DNA of 64,000 nucleotides from Paucibacter sp. Y2R2-4 (lineage in GTDB: Bacteria > Pseudomonadota > Gammaproteobacteria > Burkholderiales > Burkholderiaceae_C). The translations under genes and the position numbers were made by a program. The notes beneath the pieces were generated by a model. That model was given only the letters and a program-made list of their open reading frames with translations. It had not been told where the DNA came from and ran no database searches. The DNA is taken from assembly GCF_025717535.1 (NCBI RefSeq), contig NZ_JAJIRO010000004.1, positions 1 to 64,000 on the forward strand. The letters are read 5' to 3'. This document shows positions 1 to 7,705 of the stretch, piece by piece (positions within the stretch are counted from its first letter, which is position 1; each line of letters opens with the position of its first letter).

Positions 1-6
1 AGCGAG

Positions 7-36
7 ATTATGACTGATTTTCTTCAATCTCGTCAA
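7..36 (-). promoter_or_regulatory. Leftward sigma-70 promoter (P2-like) of a gene beyond the left edge
   Basis: On the minus strand there is a -35 box TTGACG (31-36), an 18-bp spacer and a -10 box CATAAT (7-12), followed by a GC-containing discriminator. Just upstream of the -35 lies an AT-rich inverted repeat (TTTGAAA 41-47, TTTCAAA 55-61) that could act as an UP element. It reads out of the window, so the gene it serves is not visible; the strength and architecture suggest an rRNA or tRNA operon. Confidence 0.7.
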
Positions 37-117
37 GCAATTTGAAATAATTTCTTTCAAACCCTCGACGCTACCATCTCGCTTGCTTCAAAGAACTTCC
101 GTTCAGCGAAGCCTCGC

Positions 118-145
118 AGTCTAGCACGGTTTTTGAGGGGCTCAA
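118..145 (-). promoter_or_regulatory. Leftward upstream promoter (P1-like), tandem with the one at 7-36
   Basis: On the minus strand, -35 TTGAGC (140-145), a 16-bp spacer and -10 TAGACT (118-123). It lies about 110 bp upstream of the second promoter, the spacing seen for the tandem P1/P2 promoters of many rRNA operons. The first transcribed bases contain a 12-nt element (100-111) that recurs at the tRNA-Leu promoter. The remainder of 1-238 has no convincing gene. Confidence 0.5.
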
Positions 146-238
146 ACCTACACGCTCGATTTTCTTGAGGGCCTCAATCTCGCCGACTCAAGTGACCAAC
201 CGATCAAGCCATGCTGGCGGCCAAGCCTACTTAGGCAC

Positions 239-2023
239 TCATTGCAATACTTGCGTCGATCGCTGTGTAGCGAACGCCAGTTCGGCGTCTCGCTGCGGGT
301 CTTCGCTTTGCAAGACCGCACCCACAGCGCGGGCCAGCCGACCCGCGTCTGCCCTCAAGATGCGCTGCTTCACTGATGGGATCTGTGAGGGATGCATGGA
401 AAAGCTCCGCAATCCCATCGCCAAAAGCAGGTCCGTGAATGCCGGATCTCCCGCCATCTCACCACAGACACTGACAGACTTACCGGCGCTCCGTGCTTGA
501 GAGATCGATCCGGCGAGCAACTGCAAAACCGCAGGATGCCAGGGATCGTAAAGATGAGCCACGGCCTCGTCCGCACGGTCGATGGCCAAGGTGTACTGAA
601 TCAAATCATTGGTGCCAATGGACACGAAGTCCACATGCTTCAAAAGAAGAGGCAGCATGACCGCAGCGGCAGGGATCTCAATCATCACGCCCAGCTCAAC
701 CAAACCGTAAGCATGGCCAGCATCATTGAGCTGCTGCTGGACTTTCTTAATGGACTCAAGAATCTGCCGCACCTCATTCAAGTGAGCCACCATCGGAATC
801 AGAAGCCGCACTTTGCCGAAAGCACTGGCGCGGTAGATGGCCCGAAGCTGCTGGCGGAACATGCTCGGTTCGGCCAGGCTCCATCGAATCGCTCGCAAGC
901 CCATGGCGGGATTCAAAACATGCTCATGGCGCAACTCGCTGACGCTCAGCCGGTCCAGCGGCTTGTCCGCCCCTACGTCGACCGTGCGAATCGTGACCGG
1001 CATGCCGCGCATGGCCTCCACCGCCGCTCGGTAGGCCAAAAACTGCTCGTCTTCGCCGGGCAATTCACCGCCGCGATTCATGAACAAAAACTCGCTACGG
1101 AACAAGCCAACACCGGTGGCACCCGCCTCGACCGCAGCCGCAGCGTCGCTGGGCAATTCAATATTGGCATGCAATTCAACGCGCTCGCCGTCCAAGGTCA
1201 CAGCCGGCGTGTGCCGCAGCCGCGCCAAACGGGCTCGCTCCAACTCGCTTTGGCGCTGCCGGAAGCGGTACTCCTCCAACATGATGGGCGAGGGATTGAC
1301 GATGACCGTGCCCGCGTCGCCATCAATGATGATCCAGTCGTCTTGCCGGATCAGCCTCGAAGCCTCGCGAGTGCCGACCACAGCAGGAATGTCCATGCTG
1401 CGCGCCACGATCGCCGTGTGCGAGGTCTTGCCACCAATATCGGTGATGAAACCATGGAACACACTGCGCTTGAACTGCATCATGTCGGCGGGCGCGATAT
1501 CGGCCGCCACCAAAAGCAGCGGGTCCTCCCCCGCAAAATCGCGCTGCACCACACTGGCCGCATCGGCGGGTGACTTGCCCTGCTCGCGCGCCAAAGCGCT
1601 CAGGATGCGTTCGACAACCTGCTCCAGATCGGCCTTGCGCTCGCGCAGGTAGTCATCTTCCATCTCGTCGAACTGCCGGGCCAAGACCTCCAACTGGGCG
1701 GACAAAGCCCACTCGGCGTTGTAGTGGCGCTCGACGATCCAATGCTTGGTTGCACCCAGCAAGGCTTCATCGTGAAGCAGCATCAGGTGCACGTCTAGCA
1801 AGGCAGCCAACTCGTGCGGCGTGTCGCCCGGCAAGTCTTGCTTCAGGGTCTCAAGTTCCAGCGCGACCTCATCACGCGCGCGCAGGGCTCGCTTGATTTC
1901 AGACTCGATCTGCGACTCGGTGATGAAGTAATGCGCCACATCCAGCCGACTGGACGCAACCAGCACGGCCCGGCCAATGGCCACGCCGCGCGATACCGGG
2001 ATGCCAAACACCTGAAAGCTCAT
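239..2023 (-). CDS. ptsI: PTS enzyme I, phosphoenolpyruvate-protein phosphotransferase
   Basis: Cytoplasmic first enzyme of the sugar phosphotransferase system; it takes phosphate from PEP and passes it to HPr. The 594-residue length is normal. The phospho-histidine is H202 in GGKTSHTAIVARS, and the PEP-binding barrel carries IGTNDLIQYTLAIDR and the active-site Cys in VCGEMAGDP. HPr and a Mannose-type EIIA lie upstream on the same strand, but an oppositely oriented acyltransferase gene separates this gene from ptsH, so it probably has its own promoter. TAAAGT sits 6 nt before the ATG. No EIIB or EIIC gene is in the window, so the system is probably regulatory rather than sugar-transporting. 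Confidence 0.97.
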   Translation of the reverse strand: MSFQVFGIPVSRGVAIGRAVLVASSRLDVAHYFITESQIESEIKRALRARDEVALELETLKQDLPGDTPHELAALLDVHLMLLHDEALLGATKHWIVERHYNAEWALSAQLEVLARQFDEMEDDYLRERKADLEQVVERILSALAREQGKSPADAASVVQRDFAGEDPLLLVAADIAPADMMQFKRSVFHGFITDIGGKTSHTAIVARSMDIPAVVGTREASRLIRQDDWIIIDGDAGTVIVNPSPIMLEEYRFRQRQSELERARLARLRHTPAVTLDGERVELHANIELPSDAAAAVEAGATGVGLFRSEFLFMNRGGELPGEDEQFLAYRAAVEAMRGMPVTIRTVDVGADKPLDRLSVSELRHEHVLNPAMGLRAIRWSLAEPSMFRQQLRAIYRASAFGKVRLLIPMVAHLNEVRQILESIKKVQQQLNDAGHAYGLVELGVMIEIPAAAVMLPLLLKHVDFVSIGTNDLIQYTLAIDRADEAVAHLYDPWHPAVLQLLAGSISQARSAGKSVSVCGEMAGDPAFTDLLLAMGLRSFSMHPSQIPSVKQRILRADAGRLARAVGAVLQSEDPQRDAELAFATQRSTQVLQ

Positions 2024-2029
2024 GCGCCG

Positions 2030-2035
2030 ACTTTA
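2030..2035 (-). promoter_or_regulatory. -10-like box 6 nt from the ptsI start
   Basis: TAAAGT on the minus strand, then six bases, then ATG, with no Shine-Dalgarno sequence. Transcription from it would begin at or next to the start codon. Confidence 0.35.
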
Positions 2036-2160
2036 GCAGTCAAGCAAGCGCTTTACATCGACATCAGCGGCGTCATTGATTCGTCACTCATGCGTCATGC
2101 CGGCGTCACCCCCAAGCCCGAGCATCTGCCCTGCCACCAACGACAAGCACGAGGCTGCCC

Positions 2161-3006
2161 ATGAGGGACTTACCGCTGCCCACCCTGCCCTTCTCGGACC
2201 TGCGCCCACGCATGCCCGAGCGCCGGCCAAGCCCGCCGATCACGCCCCAACCTGGCCCCAAGGGGCAAGCGCCGGCTCGCCTGGATGTCAGCTGGGCCCG
2301 CAGCGACGAAGAGATTCTGGAGGCCCAGCGCCTGCGCTACCAAGTCTTTGCTGATGAAATGGGCGCACGTTTGAGCACGCCAAAAGGCTCACCCGCCGGT
2401 CACGACATCGACGCTTTCGACCCCTTTTGCGAGCATCTGCTGGTGCGCGCTGTTGAAGACGACGGCAGCCCTGGTCTCGTGATTGGCACTTACCGCGTTC
2501 TTACGCCTGCGGCCGCCAAGCGCGCCGGCGGCCTGTACAGCGAGACCGAATTTGATTTGACGCGCCTGCGCAGCTTGCGCGAACGCATGGTTGAGTTGGG
2601 CCGATCCTGCATTCACCCGGACTACCGCTCGGGCGGCGCCATCATGGCTTTGTGGGGCGCCTTGGCGGAATTCATGCAGCGCAATGAGCTCGACACCATG
2701 ATCGGCTGCGCCAGCATCAGCATGTGCGATGGCGGCCATTTCGCCGCCAGCTTGTGGAAGCAGTTGGAACAAACGCATATGGCCAGCATCGAATGGCAAG
2801 TGCGCCCGCGCCTGCCGCTGCCGGTGGAAGAACTGCGCCAAGACCTCAATGTTGAAGCGCCACCCTTGATCAAAGGCTATTTGCGCTGCGGCGCCAAGAT
2901 TCTCGGCGCCCCTGCCTGGGACCCGGACTTCAACACCGCCGACTTGCCCATGATGATGCGCCTGGCCGACCTGCCGGCTCGCTACCGCCGCCACTTCATG
3001 GGTTGA
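2161..3006 (+). CDS. OlsB-like GNAT-family N-acyltransferase
   Basis: A 281-residue protein of the OlsB/putative-hemolysin branch of the GNAT fold. Family members acylate ornithine or another amino acid, the first step of ornithine-lipid synthesis. Seen here: RLRYQVFADEMGA near residue 58, then VGTYR-like (VIGTYRVL), VELGRSCIHPDYRSGG and a C-terminal KGYLRCGAKILGAPAWD, all typical of the family. An extra Pro-rich N-terminal stretch of about 45 residues precedes the domain. GAGG lies 6 nt before the ATG. It sits between ptsI and ptsH on the opposite strand. No olsA is next to it, so the exact lipid product is inferred. Confidence 0.8.
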   Translation: MRDLPLPTLPFSDLRPRMPERRPSPPITPQPGPKGQAPARLDVSWARSDEEILEAQRLRYQVFADEMGARLSTPKGSPAGHDIDAFDPFCEHLLVRAVEDDGSPGLVIGTYRVLTPAAAKRAGGLYSETEFDLTRLRSLRERMVELGRSCIHPDYRSGGAIMALWGALAEFMQRNELDTMIGCASISMCDGGHFAASLWKQLEQTHMASIEWQVRPRLPLPVEELRQDLNVEAPPLIKGYLRCGAKILGAPAWDPDFNTADLPMMMRLADLPARYRRHFMG

Positions 3007-3040
3007 GCATGCGAATGACGCCCGCGGGCGCCAGCGCGCT

Positions 3041-3310
3041 TCACTGGCCTTCGCCGAACTTGTCGTTCACCAAGGCCGTGATGGCGTCCTGCGCCGCCTG
3101 CTCATCCGGGCCGTCGGTCTCGAGTTCTACCTGCGAGCCCATGCCGGCCGCCAGCATCATCACGCCCATGATGCTCTTGGCATTGACGCGCCGGCTGTTG
3201 CGGCTCATGAAGACCTCACACTGAAACGAGCCCGCCAGTTTGGTCAACTTGGCAGAGGCGCGCGCGTGCAGGCCCAATTTATTGCTGATGGTGAGCGTGG
3301 ACTTGATCAT
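3041..3310 (-). CDS. ptsH: Phosphocarrier protein HPr
   Basis: An 89-residue HPr. The phospho-accepting His is H15 in GLHARAS, and the regulatory Ser is S46 in NAKSIMGVMML, which HPr kinase phosphorylates in betaproteobacteria. It relays phosphate from enzyme I to EIIA. The EIIA gene ends 16 bp upstream on the same strand, so the two form an operon; ptsI lies 1 kb further on, beyond the inserted acyltransferase gene. Confidence 0.97.
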   Translation of the reverse strand: MIKSTLTISNKLGLHARASAKLTKLAGSFQCEVFMSRNSRRVNAKSIMGVMMLAAGMGSQVELETDGPDEQAAQDAITALVNDKFGEGQ

Positions 3311-3326
3311 TGTTATTGATTGAAGC

Positions 3327-3731
3327 TCAAGGCTTCGAGCAGGGGTTCACAGGAATCTCATTCAACACAATGCCGCGCACGCCCCCTTGTGAGGCGCGCT
3401 CAGCCAGATCCTCAAGCGGTTCATTCGCGTAGCACAGCGAGCGCCAAAGCATCGGCACATTGACGCCGCTGACCACACGCACATGCGGGCCCTGCAAACG
3501 CAGCGCGCCATTGCACGGGGTGGCGCCGAACACATCAGTCAAGACCAGGGCTTCCTCATGGCCAGCCCCTGCCAGCAAGGCGCGGGCCGCCACCTCCACC
3601 TCTTCGGCAGACATTTCAGGGCTCACGTCCAAGACGGCCAACTGCGGCGCGCAATTGGGGAAGGTGTGCTCGGCCACCGCTTTCATCGCGGAGGCCAAGG
3701 GCGCATGGGCAATCAAGAGTAAACCGGGCAT
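3327..3731 (-). CDS. Mannose-family PTS EIIA component
   Basis: A 134-residue EIIA-Man domain with its phosphorylated His at H9 (LLIAHAPLA), VLTDVFGATPCN and VSGVNVPML, as in the family. Cytoplasmic, it receives phosphate from HPr. In betaproteobacteria a lone EIIA-Man encoded with HPr and EI acts in regulation, since no EIIB/C permease accompanies it. I chose the ATG at 3731 over an upstream GTG at 3758 because family proteins begin directly with this strand. GATAAT lies 6 nt before that ATG and there is no Shine-Dalgarno sequence, which suggests a leaderless message. Confidence 0.9.
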   Translation of the reverse strand: MPGLLLIAHAPLASAMKAVAEHTFPNCAPQLAVLDVSPEMSAEEVEVAARALLAGAGHEEALVLTDVFGATPCNGALRLQGPHVRVVSGVNVPMLWRSLCYANEPLEDLAERASQGGVRGIVLNEIPVNPCSKP

Positions 3732-3737
3732 GGAGTG

Positions 3738-3743
3738 ATTATC
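3738..3743 (-). promoter_or_regulatory. -10-like box 6 nt from the EIIA start
   Basis: GATAAT on the minus strand followed by CACTCC and ATG; no ribosome binding site. Part of the window-wide leaderless pattern. Confidence 0.4.
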
Positions 3744-3846
3744 AACGGAGCGATCCACTGTTCAGGCGTGCAAAACGCTTCACCTCCACAGACTCCCGCG
3801 TTTCAATGGTCGCTTGCATTCATCCTGTGCATTCAAAGTGCGCCGC

Positions 3847-4380
3847 TTACTCATTCAGCCTGACCGAGCCCAAAAAGCTGTCCCAGGCCTCAGCGCCACC
3901 CTTCTTGCCCAACACCACCAACTGATAGACACGCAGACCCCGCGAAAAAACTGCAATGCGCGCTTCTTGTTCACGGCCAGTCAAGACCTGTAGCTGGGCC
4001 TCAGGATTGGGGGTCATGCCGGGCACTTGAAGAGCTTGGGCCGGAGCATTCGAAGCCTGGAGCTTGGCCGCCATGGACTGCCGCATCTGCAACAAGGCTG
4101 GCGTCACCATTGCCGGATCAGGCAATTCAGCCCAGGCCAGAGAGAAGCTCAAATCCGCCGCCTTGCATTCCGCCAAGCCCATGGACGAGGGCTCAGCCGG
4201 CGTGGCTGGCCTGATGTTGACCTGGGGCTTGCACGGGAACATTGCCAAGAGGCCGCTGCCTTCCGGCCTGACCTCGCGCCAGTCCAACGAGGGCGAACAG
4301 GCCATCAATGCAAGAGCCCCCAAAAAGCCGACAGCCGCCCGGCGCTGCCACGGCGATACACGCCAAAGAATCGATTTCAT
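3847..4380 (-). CDS. Predicted lipoprotein of unknown function
   Basis: A 177-residue protein with a signal sequence ending in a lipobox L-M-A-C (lipidated Cys at residue 28), so it should be a membrane-anchored lipoprotein facing the periplasm. The mature part has a short motif FPCKPQ after LLAMF and no enzyme motifs I recognise. ATG at 4380 is preferred over an upstream start at 4437 because it places the basic n-region and lipobox normally. GATAAT stands 6 nt before the ATG. It is divergent from the CoA-transferase gene, with 65 bp between the two starts. Confidence 0.7.
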   Translation of the reverse strand: MKSILWRVSPWQRRAAVGFLGALALMACSPSLDWREVRPEGSGLLAMFPCKPQVNIRPATPAEPSSMGLAECKAADLSFSLAWAELPDPAMVTPALLQMRQSMAAKLQASNAPAQALQVPGMTPNPEAQLQVLTGREQEARIAVFSRGLRVYQLVVLGKKGGAEAWDSFLGSVRLNE

Positions 4381-4386
4381 CGCTTC

Positions 4387-4392
4387 ATTATC
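4387..4392 (-). promoter_or_regulatory. -10-like box 6 nt from the lipoprotein start
   Basis: GATAAT then GAAGCG then ATG on the minus strand. A -35-like CTTGCC lies 16 bp upstream. No Shine-Dalgarno sequence. Confidence 0.45.
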
Positions 4393-4432
4393 CAGGCGCA
4401 GCTTTGCGGGCAAGCCTACAAAAGCCTTGCCG

Positions 4433-4438
4433 CACAAT
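4433..4438 (+). promoter_or_regulatory. -10-like box 7 nt from the CoA-transferase start
   Basis: CACAAT then seven bases then ATG on the plus strand, back to back with the lipoprotein promoter. Confidence 0.3.
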
Positions 4439-4445
4439 CGATCCC

Positions 4446-5717
4446 ATGCACAACACCGCCCATTCCCCTGCCTCCGAAGCTCTGCCGAGCGCCGCGCCGA
4501 TGGCGCTGGCCGGCGTGCGCATTCTTGATCTCTCCCGCGTCTTGGCCGGCCCCTGGTGCACCCAAACCCTGGCCGACCTGGGCGCCGATGTCATCAAGGT
4601 CGAGCGCCCCGGCAAGGGCGACGACACCCGCAGATGGGGCCCGCCCTATTTGAAGGACGAGGCAGGCGCCGACACCTCCGAGGCGGCTTACTACCTGGGG
4701 GCCAATCGCAATAAGCGATCCATCGCCATCGACATTGCCACGCCTGAGGGTCAGGTCTTGATACGCCGCTTGGCTGCCGGGGTCGATGTCTTGGTCGAAA
4801 ACTTCAAGGTCGGCGACCTGGCACGTTATGGTCTGGACGCGCAGAGCTTGCAGGCCGCCAACCCGGCCTTGATCGTCTGCTCCATCACCGGCTTTGGGCA
4901 GTCCGGCCCCTACAAAGACCGGGCAGGCTATGACTACGCCATCCAGGGCATGGGTGGACTGATGAGCGTCACCGGCGAGCGTGATGACTTGCCCGGCGGT
5001 GGGCCACAAAAAGTGGGGGTGGCCGTGGCCGACTTGTTCACTGGCATGTATGCCACCGTGGCAATTCTGGCGGCCTTGCGCCACCGCGATGCCACCGGTC
5101 AGGGACAGGTGATCGATATGGCCTTGCTCGACACCCAGGTGGCGATGCTGGCCAATCTGGGCGCCAACTACCTGTGTACCGGCGTCACACCAAGTCGCAT
5201 GGGCAATGCGCACCAAAACATCGTGCCCTACCAAGTATTTGAAGCGGCCGAGGGGCATCTGATTCTGGCCGTGGGCAACGACCAGCAGTTCAGCAAGTTC
5301 TGCCATATCGCCGGCCACCCCGAATGGGCCGAGGACGCGCGCTTTGCCAGCAATGCCGAACGGGTGCGCCACCGCGAGCTCTTGGTGCCCTTGCTGGCCG
5401 GCGTTATCAAGAACCGGCCACGCGATGCTTGGCTCGCCGCGCTCGAGGCCGCCCATGTGCCATGTGGCGCAATCAACAATCTGGCTCAGACTTTTGCCGA
5501 CCCCCAGGTGCAAGCCCGTGAGATGTGCGCCACCGTCCCGCACCCCTTCAATCCCGAATTGCGTCTGGTGGCCAGCCCGATCAAGTTGTCGGCGACGCCC
5601 GTTAGTTATCGCCGCGCGCCCCCCACCCTGGGTCAGCATTCACAAGAACTGTTGCAGGAAGCCGGGCTGAACGAAGCCGAAATTGCCTCGCTGCTGCAGG
5701 CCGGCATCGTCGCCTAG
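4446..5717 (+). CDS. CaiB/BaiF (class III) CoA-transferase
   Basis: A 423-residue family III CoA-transferase, the type that moves CoA between acyl-CoA esters and free carboxylic acids. Motifs include GVRILDLSRVLAGPWCTQ near the N-terminus, GADVIKVE, ENFKVGDLARYGLD, and AGYDYAIQGMGG, which carries the catalytic Asp. Length fits the family. The substrate pair cannot be told from sequence; the neighbours are not metabolic. ATG at 4446 is chosen because the upstream extension to 4308 is not family-like and overlaps the divergent promoter. Confidence 0.93.
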   Translation: MHNTAHSPASEALPSAAPMALAGVRILDLSRVLAGPWCTQTLADLGADVIKVERPGKGDDTRRWGPPYLKDEAGADTSEAAYYLGANRNKRSIAIDIATPEGQVLIRRLAAGVDVLVENFKVGDLARYGLDAQSLQAANPALIVCSITGFGQSGPYKDRAGYDYAIQGMGGLMSVTGERDDLPGGGPQKVGVAVADLFTGMYATVAILAALRHRDATGQGQVIDMALLDTQVAMLANLGANYLCTGVTPSRMGNAHQNIVPYQVFEAAEGHLILAVGNDQQFSKFCHIAGHPEWAEDARFASNAERVRHRELLVPLLAGVIKNRPRDAWLAALEAAHVPCGAINNLAQTFADPQVQAREMCATVPHPFNPELRLVASPIKLSATPVSYRRAPPTLGQHSQELLQEAGLNEAEIASLLQAGIVA

Positions 5718-5909
5718 CGTCGAGTCAAACGTGAGAAATTACGCAAAAACAGCACATGGGCTGAAGTAAAACGCCGATGCAGGCGGTTTCCCCCGGATCG
5801 AGGGATGGACGCTCGAGGGCATCGCACAGACGATGGCGCCCGCTGTGGCTCATTCGCCCCTCAAGGCTTCTACAAACACAAGGCCACCCTCGGTCATTCA
5901 CGCCAGTTC

Positions 5910-7097
5910 ATGTCCAGCCCACCGACCGCTTCCACTGCCAGTGCTGCTCACGCCGCCGCGAATGACTTCGCCGGCGAGCCCAGCCATGCGCAGTGGGCCG
6001 ACATCGTGCAGCAGCTGGGCGCCGAGATTGCCGGGCCATTGAGCACAGCCATGGAACGCATCCATGATCTGATCAGCACGGGGCAGATTGACCGCCAAAG
6101 CCTGCGCACCTTGAAGGAAAGCGTGGCCCAGGCGCGCGAGGCCGGCATGATGGGCCAACAACTGGCTCGTCTGGCTTCCGGCCGGCTGCGCCTCTCGCGC
6201 GAGCGCATGCACCTGACCCAGATTTTGCGGGGCGTCTTGGCGCAACGCAGCCGCGAAACCCAGGCGCGCGGCATCCAGGTTCGGCAAGTGCTCAAGCCGA
6301 TTGAAGTAATCGCCGATGGCTCGCTGCTGTTTTCACTGCTGAACGCGCTGATGGACTGGGCCTTGTACAGCACCCACAGCTCGGTCGACCTGCGCCTGGA
6401 CCTGACGCCTTGGCCGGCCAAAGCGCGCTTGGTCTGCCGCTTCGCCCACCGTTCGCTGGACTTGCTGGACGACCCGCGCTCGAAAGAGCTGCCTCGGGCG
6501 CTCAATAGCTTGTCTTGGCGCTTGGTGGAGCAAACCGCCATCACCATGGGCGTATTGCCGCTGCGCGAAGACGAGGCGGGCATCACGGTGCTCACCCTGG
6601 AGTTCCCGAACACTGTCTGCGAGGAACCTGGCATGAGTGGCGCGCCGACGGGTACCTCCGCTCTGCCGCTGCCGCCGAATGAAGCGTCTCGCGACTCCGA
6701 ATACCTGCCCTCCAGCAACTCCAAACCGCTGGCGGGCAGCCATGTCTTGATCGTTTCTCAGCGTCGAGAACTGCGCACGCAGATTCAAGCGGCGATTCAG
6801 CACATGGGCCTGATCGTGGACCTGGTAGGCAGCATGGCCGAGGCCGCTCAGTTCTGCGAAGACGGGCTGCCGCACGGCATCGTGTTCGAAACCGGGCTGC
6901 GTGGCGCCGACTTTGAGCGCCTGCATGCGGACATCCTGGACGAGGTGCCGGACTTCTGCTTTGTGGAAGTCTTGGACGACGCGCATCTGACCCAGCTGTC
7001 CACCGCGACCGCCGACGGCATGGCGCGCATCTCGCGCCTGCATGTGCCCGATGCGCTGCCCTCGGTGCTGCTGTTCGAGCTGTCCAAAGGCCTTTGA
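5910..7097 (+). CDS. Degenerate histidine kinase/pseudo-receiver protein
   Basis: A 395-residue protein laid out like a kinase plus receiver but lacking the catalytic residues. Residues about 30-110 resemble a dimerisation helix pair; the H-box position reads LGAEIAGPL (36-44), with Ala38 where the phospho-His should be. A degraded ATPase-like region follows (about 115-235) with no clear N, G1 or G2 boxes. Residues about 276-395 look like a receiver domain, but the acidic pair is replaced (LIVSQRRE) and the phospho-Asp position is Glu327 (GIVFETGLRG). No membrane segment or signal peptide. It may be a scaffold or regulatory pseudokinase. ATG at 5910 is preferred over an upstream start at 5805. 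Confidence 0.6.
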   Translation: MSSPPTASTASAAHAAANDFAGEPSHAQWADIVQQLGAEIAGPLSTAMERIHDLISTGQIDRQSLRTLKESVAQAREAGMMGQQLARLASGRLRLSRERMHLTQILRGVLAQRSRETQARGIQVRQVLKPIEVIADGSLLFSLLNALMDWALYSTHSSVDLRLDLTPWPAKARLVCRFAHRSLDLLDDPRSKELPRALNSLSWRLVEQTAITMGVLPLREDEAGITVLTLEFPNTVCEEPGMSGAPTGTSALPLPPNEASRDSEYLPSSNSKPLAGSHVLIVSQRRELRTQIQAAIQHMGLIVDLVGSMAEAAQFCEDGLPHGIVFETGLRGADFERLHADILDEVPDFCFVEVLDDAHLTQLSTATADGMARISRLHVPDALPSVLLFELSKGL

Positions 7098-7149
7098 ACG
7101 CCCTTGCCCAGGGCTTCTGGCGGCGCCAGCGCGCCACCTGTTGCCCGGC

Positions 7150-7155
7150 TACACT
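7150..7155 (+). promoter_or_regulatory. -10-like box 6 nt from the TlpA-family start
   Basis: TACACT, then TCGCCC, then ATG. No Shine-Dalgarno sequence. Confidence 0.4.
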
Positions 7156-7161
7156 TCGCCC

Positions 7162-7674
7162 ATGAATTTGCTTCAACGTGCCCTGCTCCCTGTTGCGTTG
7201 GCGGCCCTGGCCGGCGCTGGCTTTTGGGCCTATACCAATCTGGGTCAACAAGAAAAAGCGCCGACCGTCAGCTATGTGCTGCTGAACGGCGAGAAGCTCA
7301 ACTCCAACCAATGGGCGGGCAAGGTCATGTTGGTGAACTTCTGGGCCACCAGTTGCACCACCTGCGTGAAGGAAATGCCGCAGATCATCGCCACCCACGA
7401 GAAGTTCAAAGGGCGCGGATTTGACACCCTGGCCGTGGCCATGAGCTACGACCCACCGGCCTTCGTCGCCAACTTCGCTGAAAGCCGCAAACTGCCTTTT
7501 GGCGTGGCAATCGACAACACCGGCGACATTGCCAAACAGTTTGGCAAGATCCAGCTGACCCCCACCACGCTGCTGATCAACAAACGTGGCGAAGTGGTCA
7601 AACGCTATGTGGGCGAACCCGACTTCGCCGCCCTGCACGGCTTGGTCGACAAGCTATTGGCCGAGTCGGCCTGA
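7162..7674 (+). CDS. TlpA/ResA-family thioredoxin-like disulfide reductase
   Basis: A 170-residue thioredoxin-fold protein held at or exported through the inner membrane by an N-terminal hydrophobic segment (about residues 5-27). The redox motif is CTTC within NFWATSCTTCVKEMP, and the cis-Pro is in QLTPTTLLINKRG. Such proteins reduce periplasmic disulfides, often for cytochrome c maturation, but no ccm or apocytochrome gene is nearby. It follows the pseudokinase by 64 bp and precedes a solute-binding protein by 31 bp. Confidence 0.9.
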   Translation: MNLLQRALLPVALAALAGAGFWAYTNLGQQEKAPTVSYVLLNGEKLNSNQWAGKVMLVNFWATSCTTCVKEMPQIIATHEKFKGRGFDTLAVAMSYDPPAFVANFAESRKLPFGVAIDNTGDIAKQFGKIQLTPTTLLINKRGEVVKRYVGEPDFAALHGLVDKLLAESA

Positions 7675-7705
7675 GCAACGAACAAGCCGCCTCAAAAGAT
7701 CCACC

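Noticed and set aside
392-1573. 393-codon plus-strand frame opposite ptsI
   Set aside because: Antisense shadow of ptsI, His/Gln/Arg-rich, no domain.
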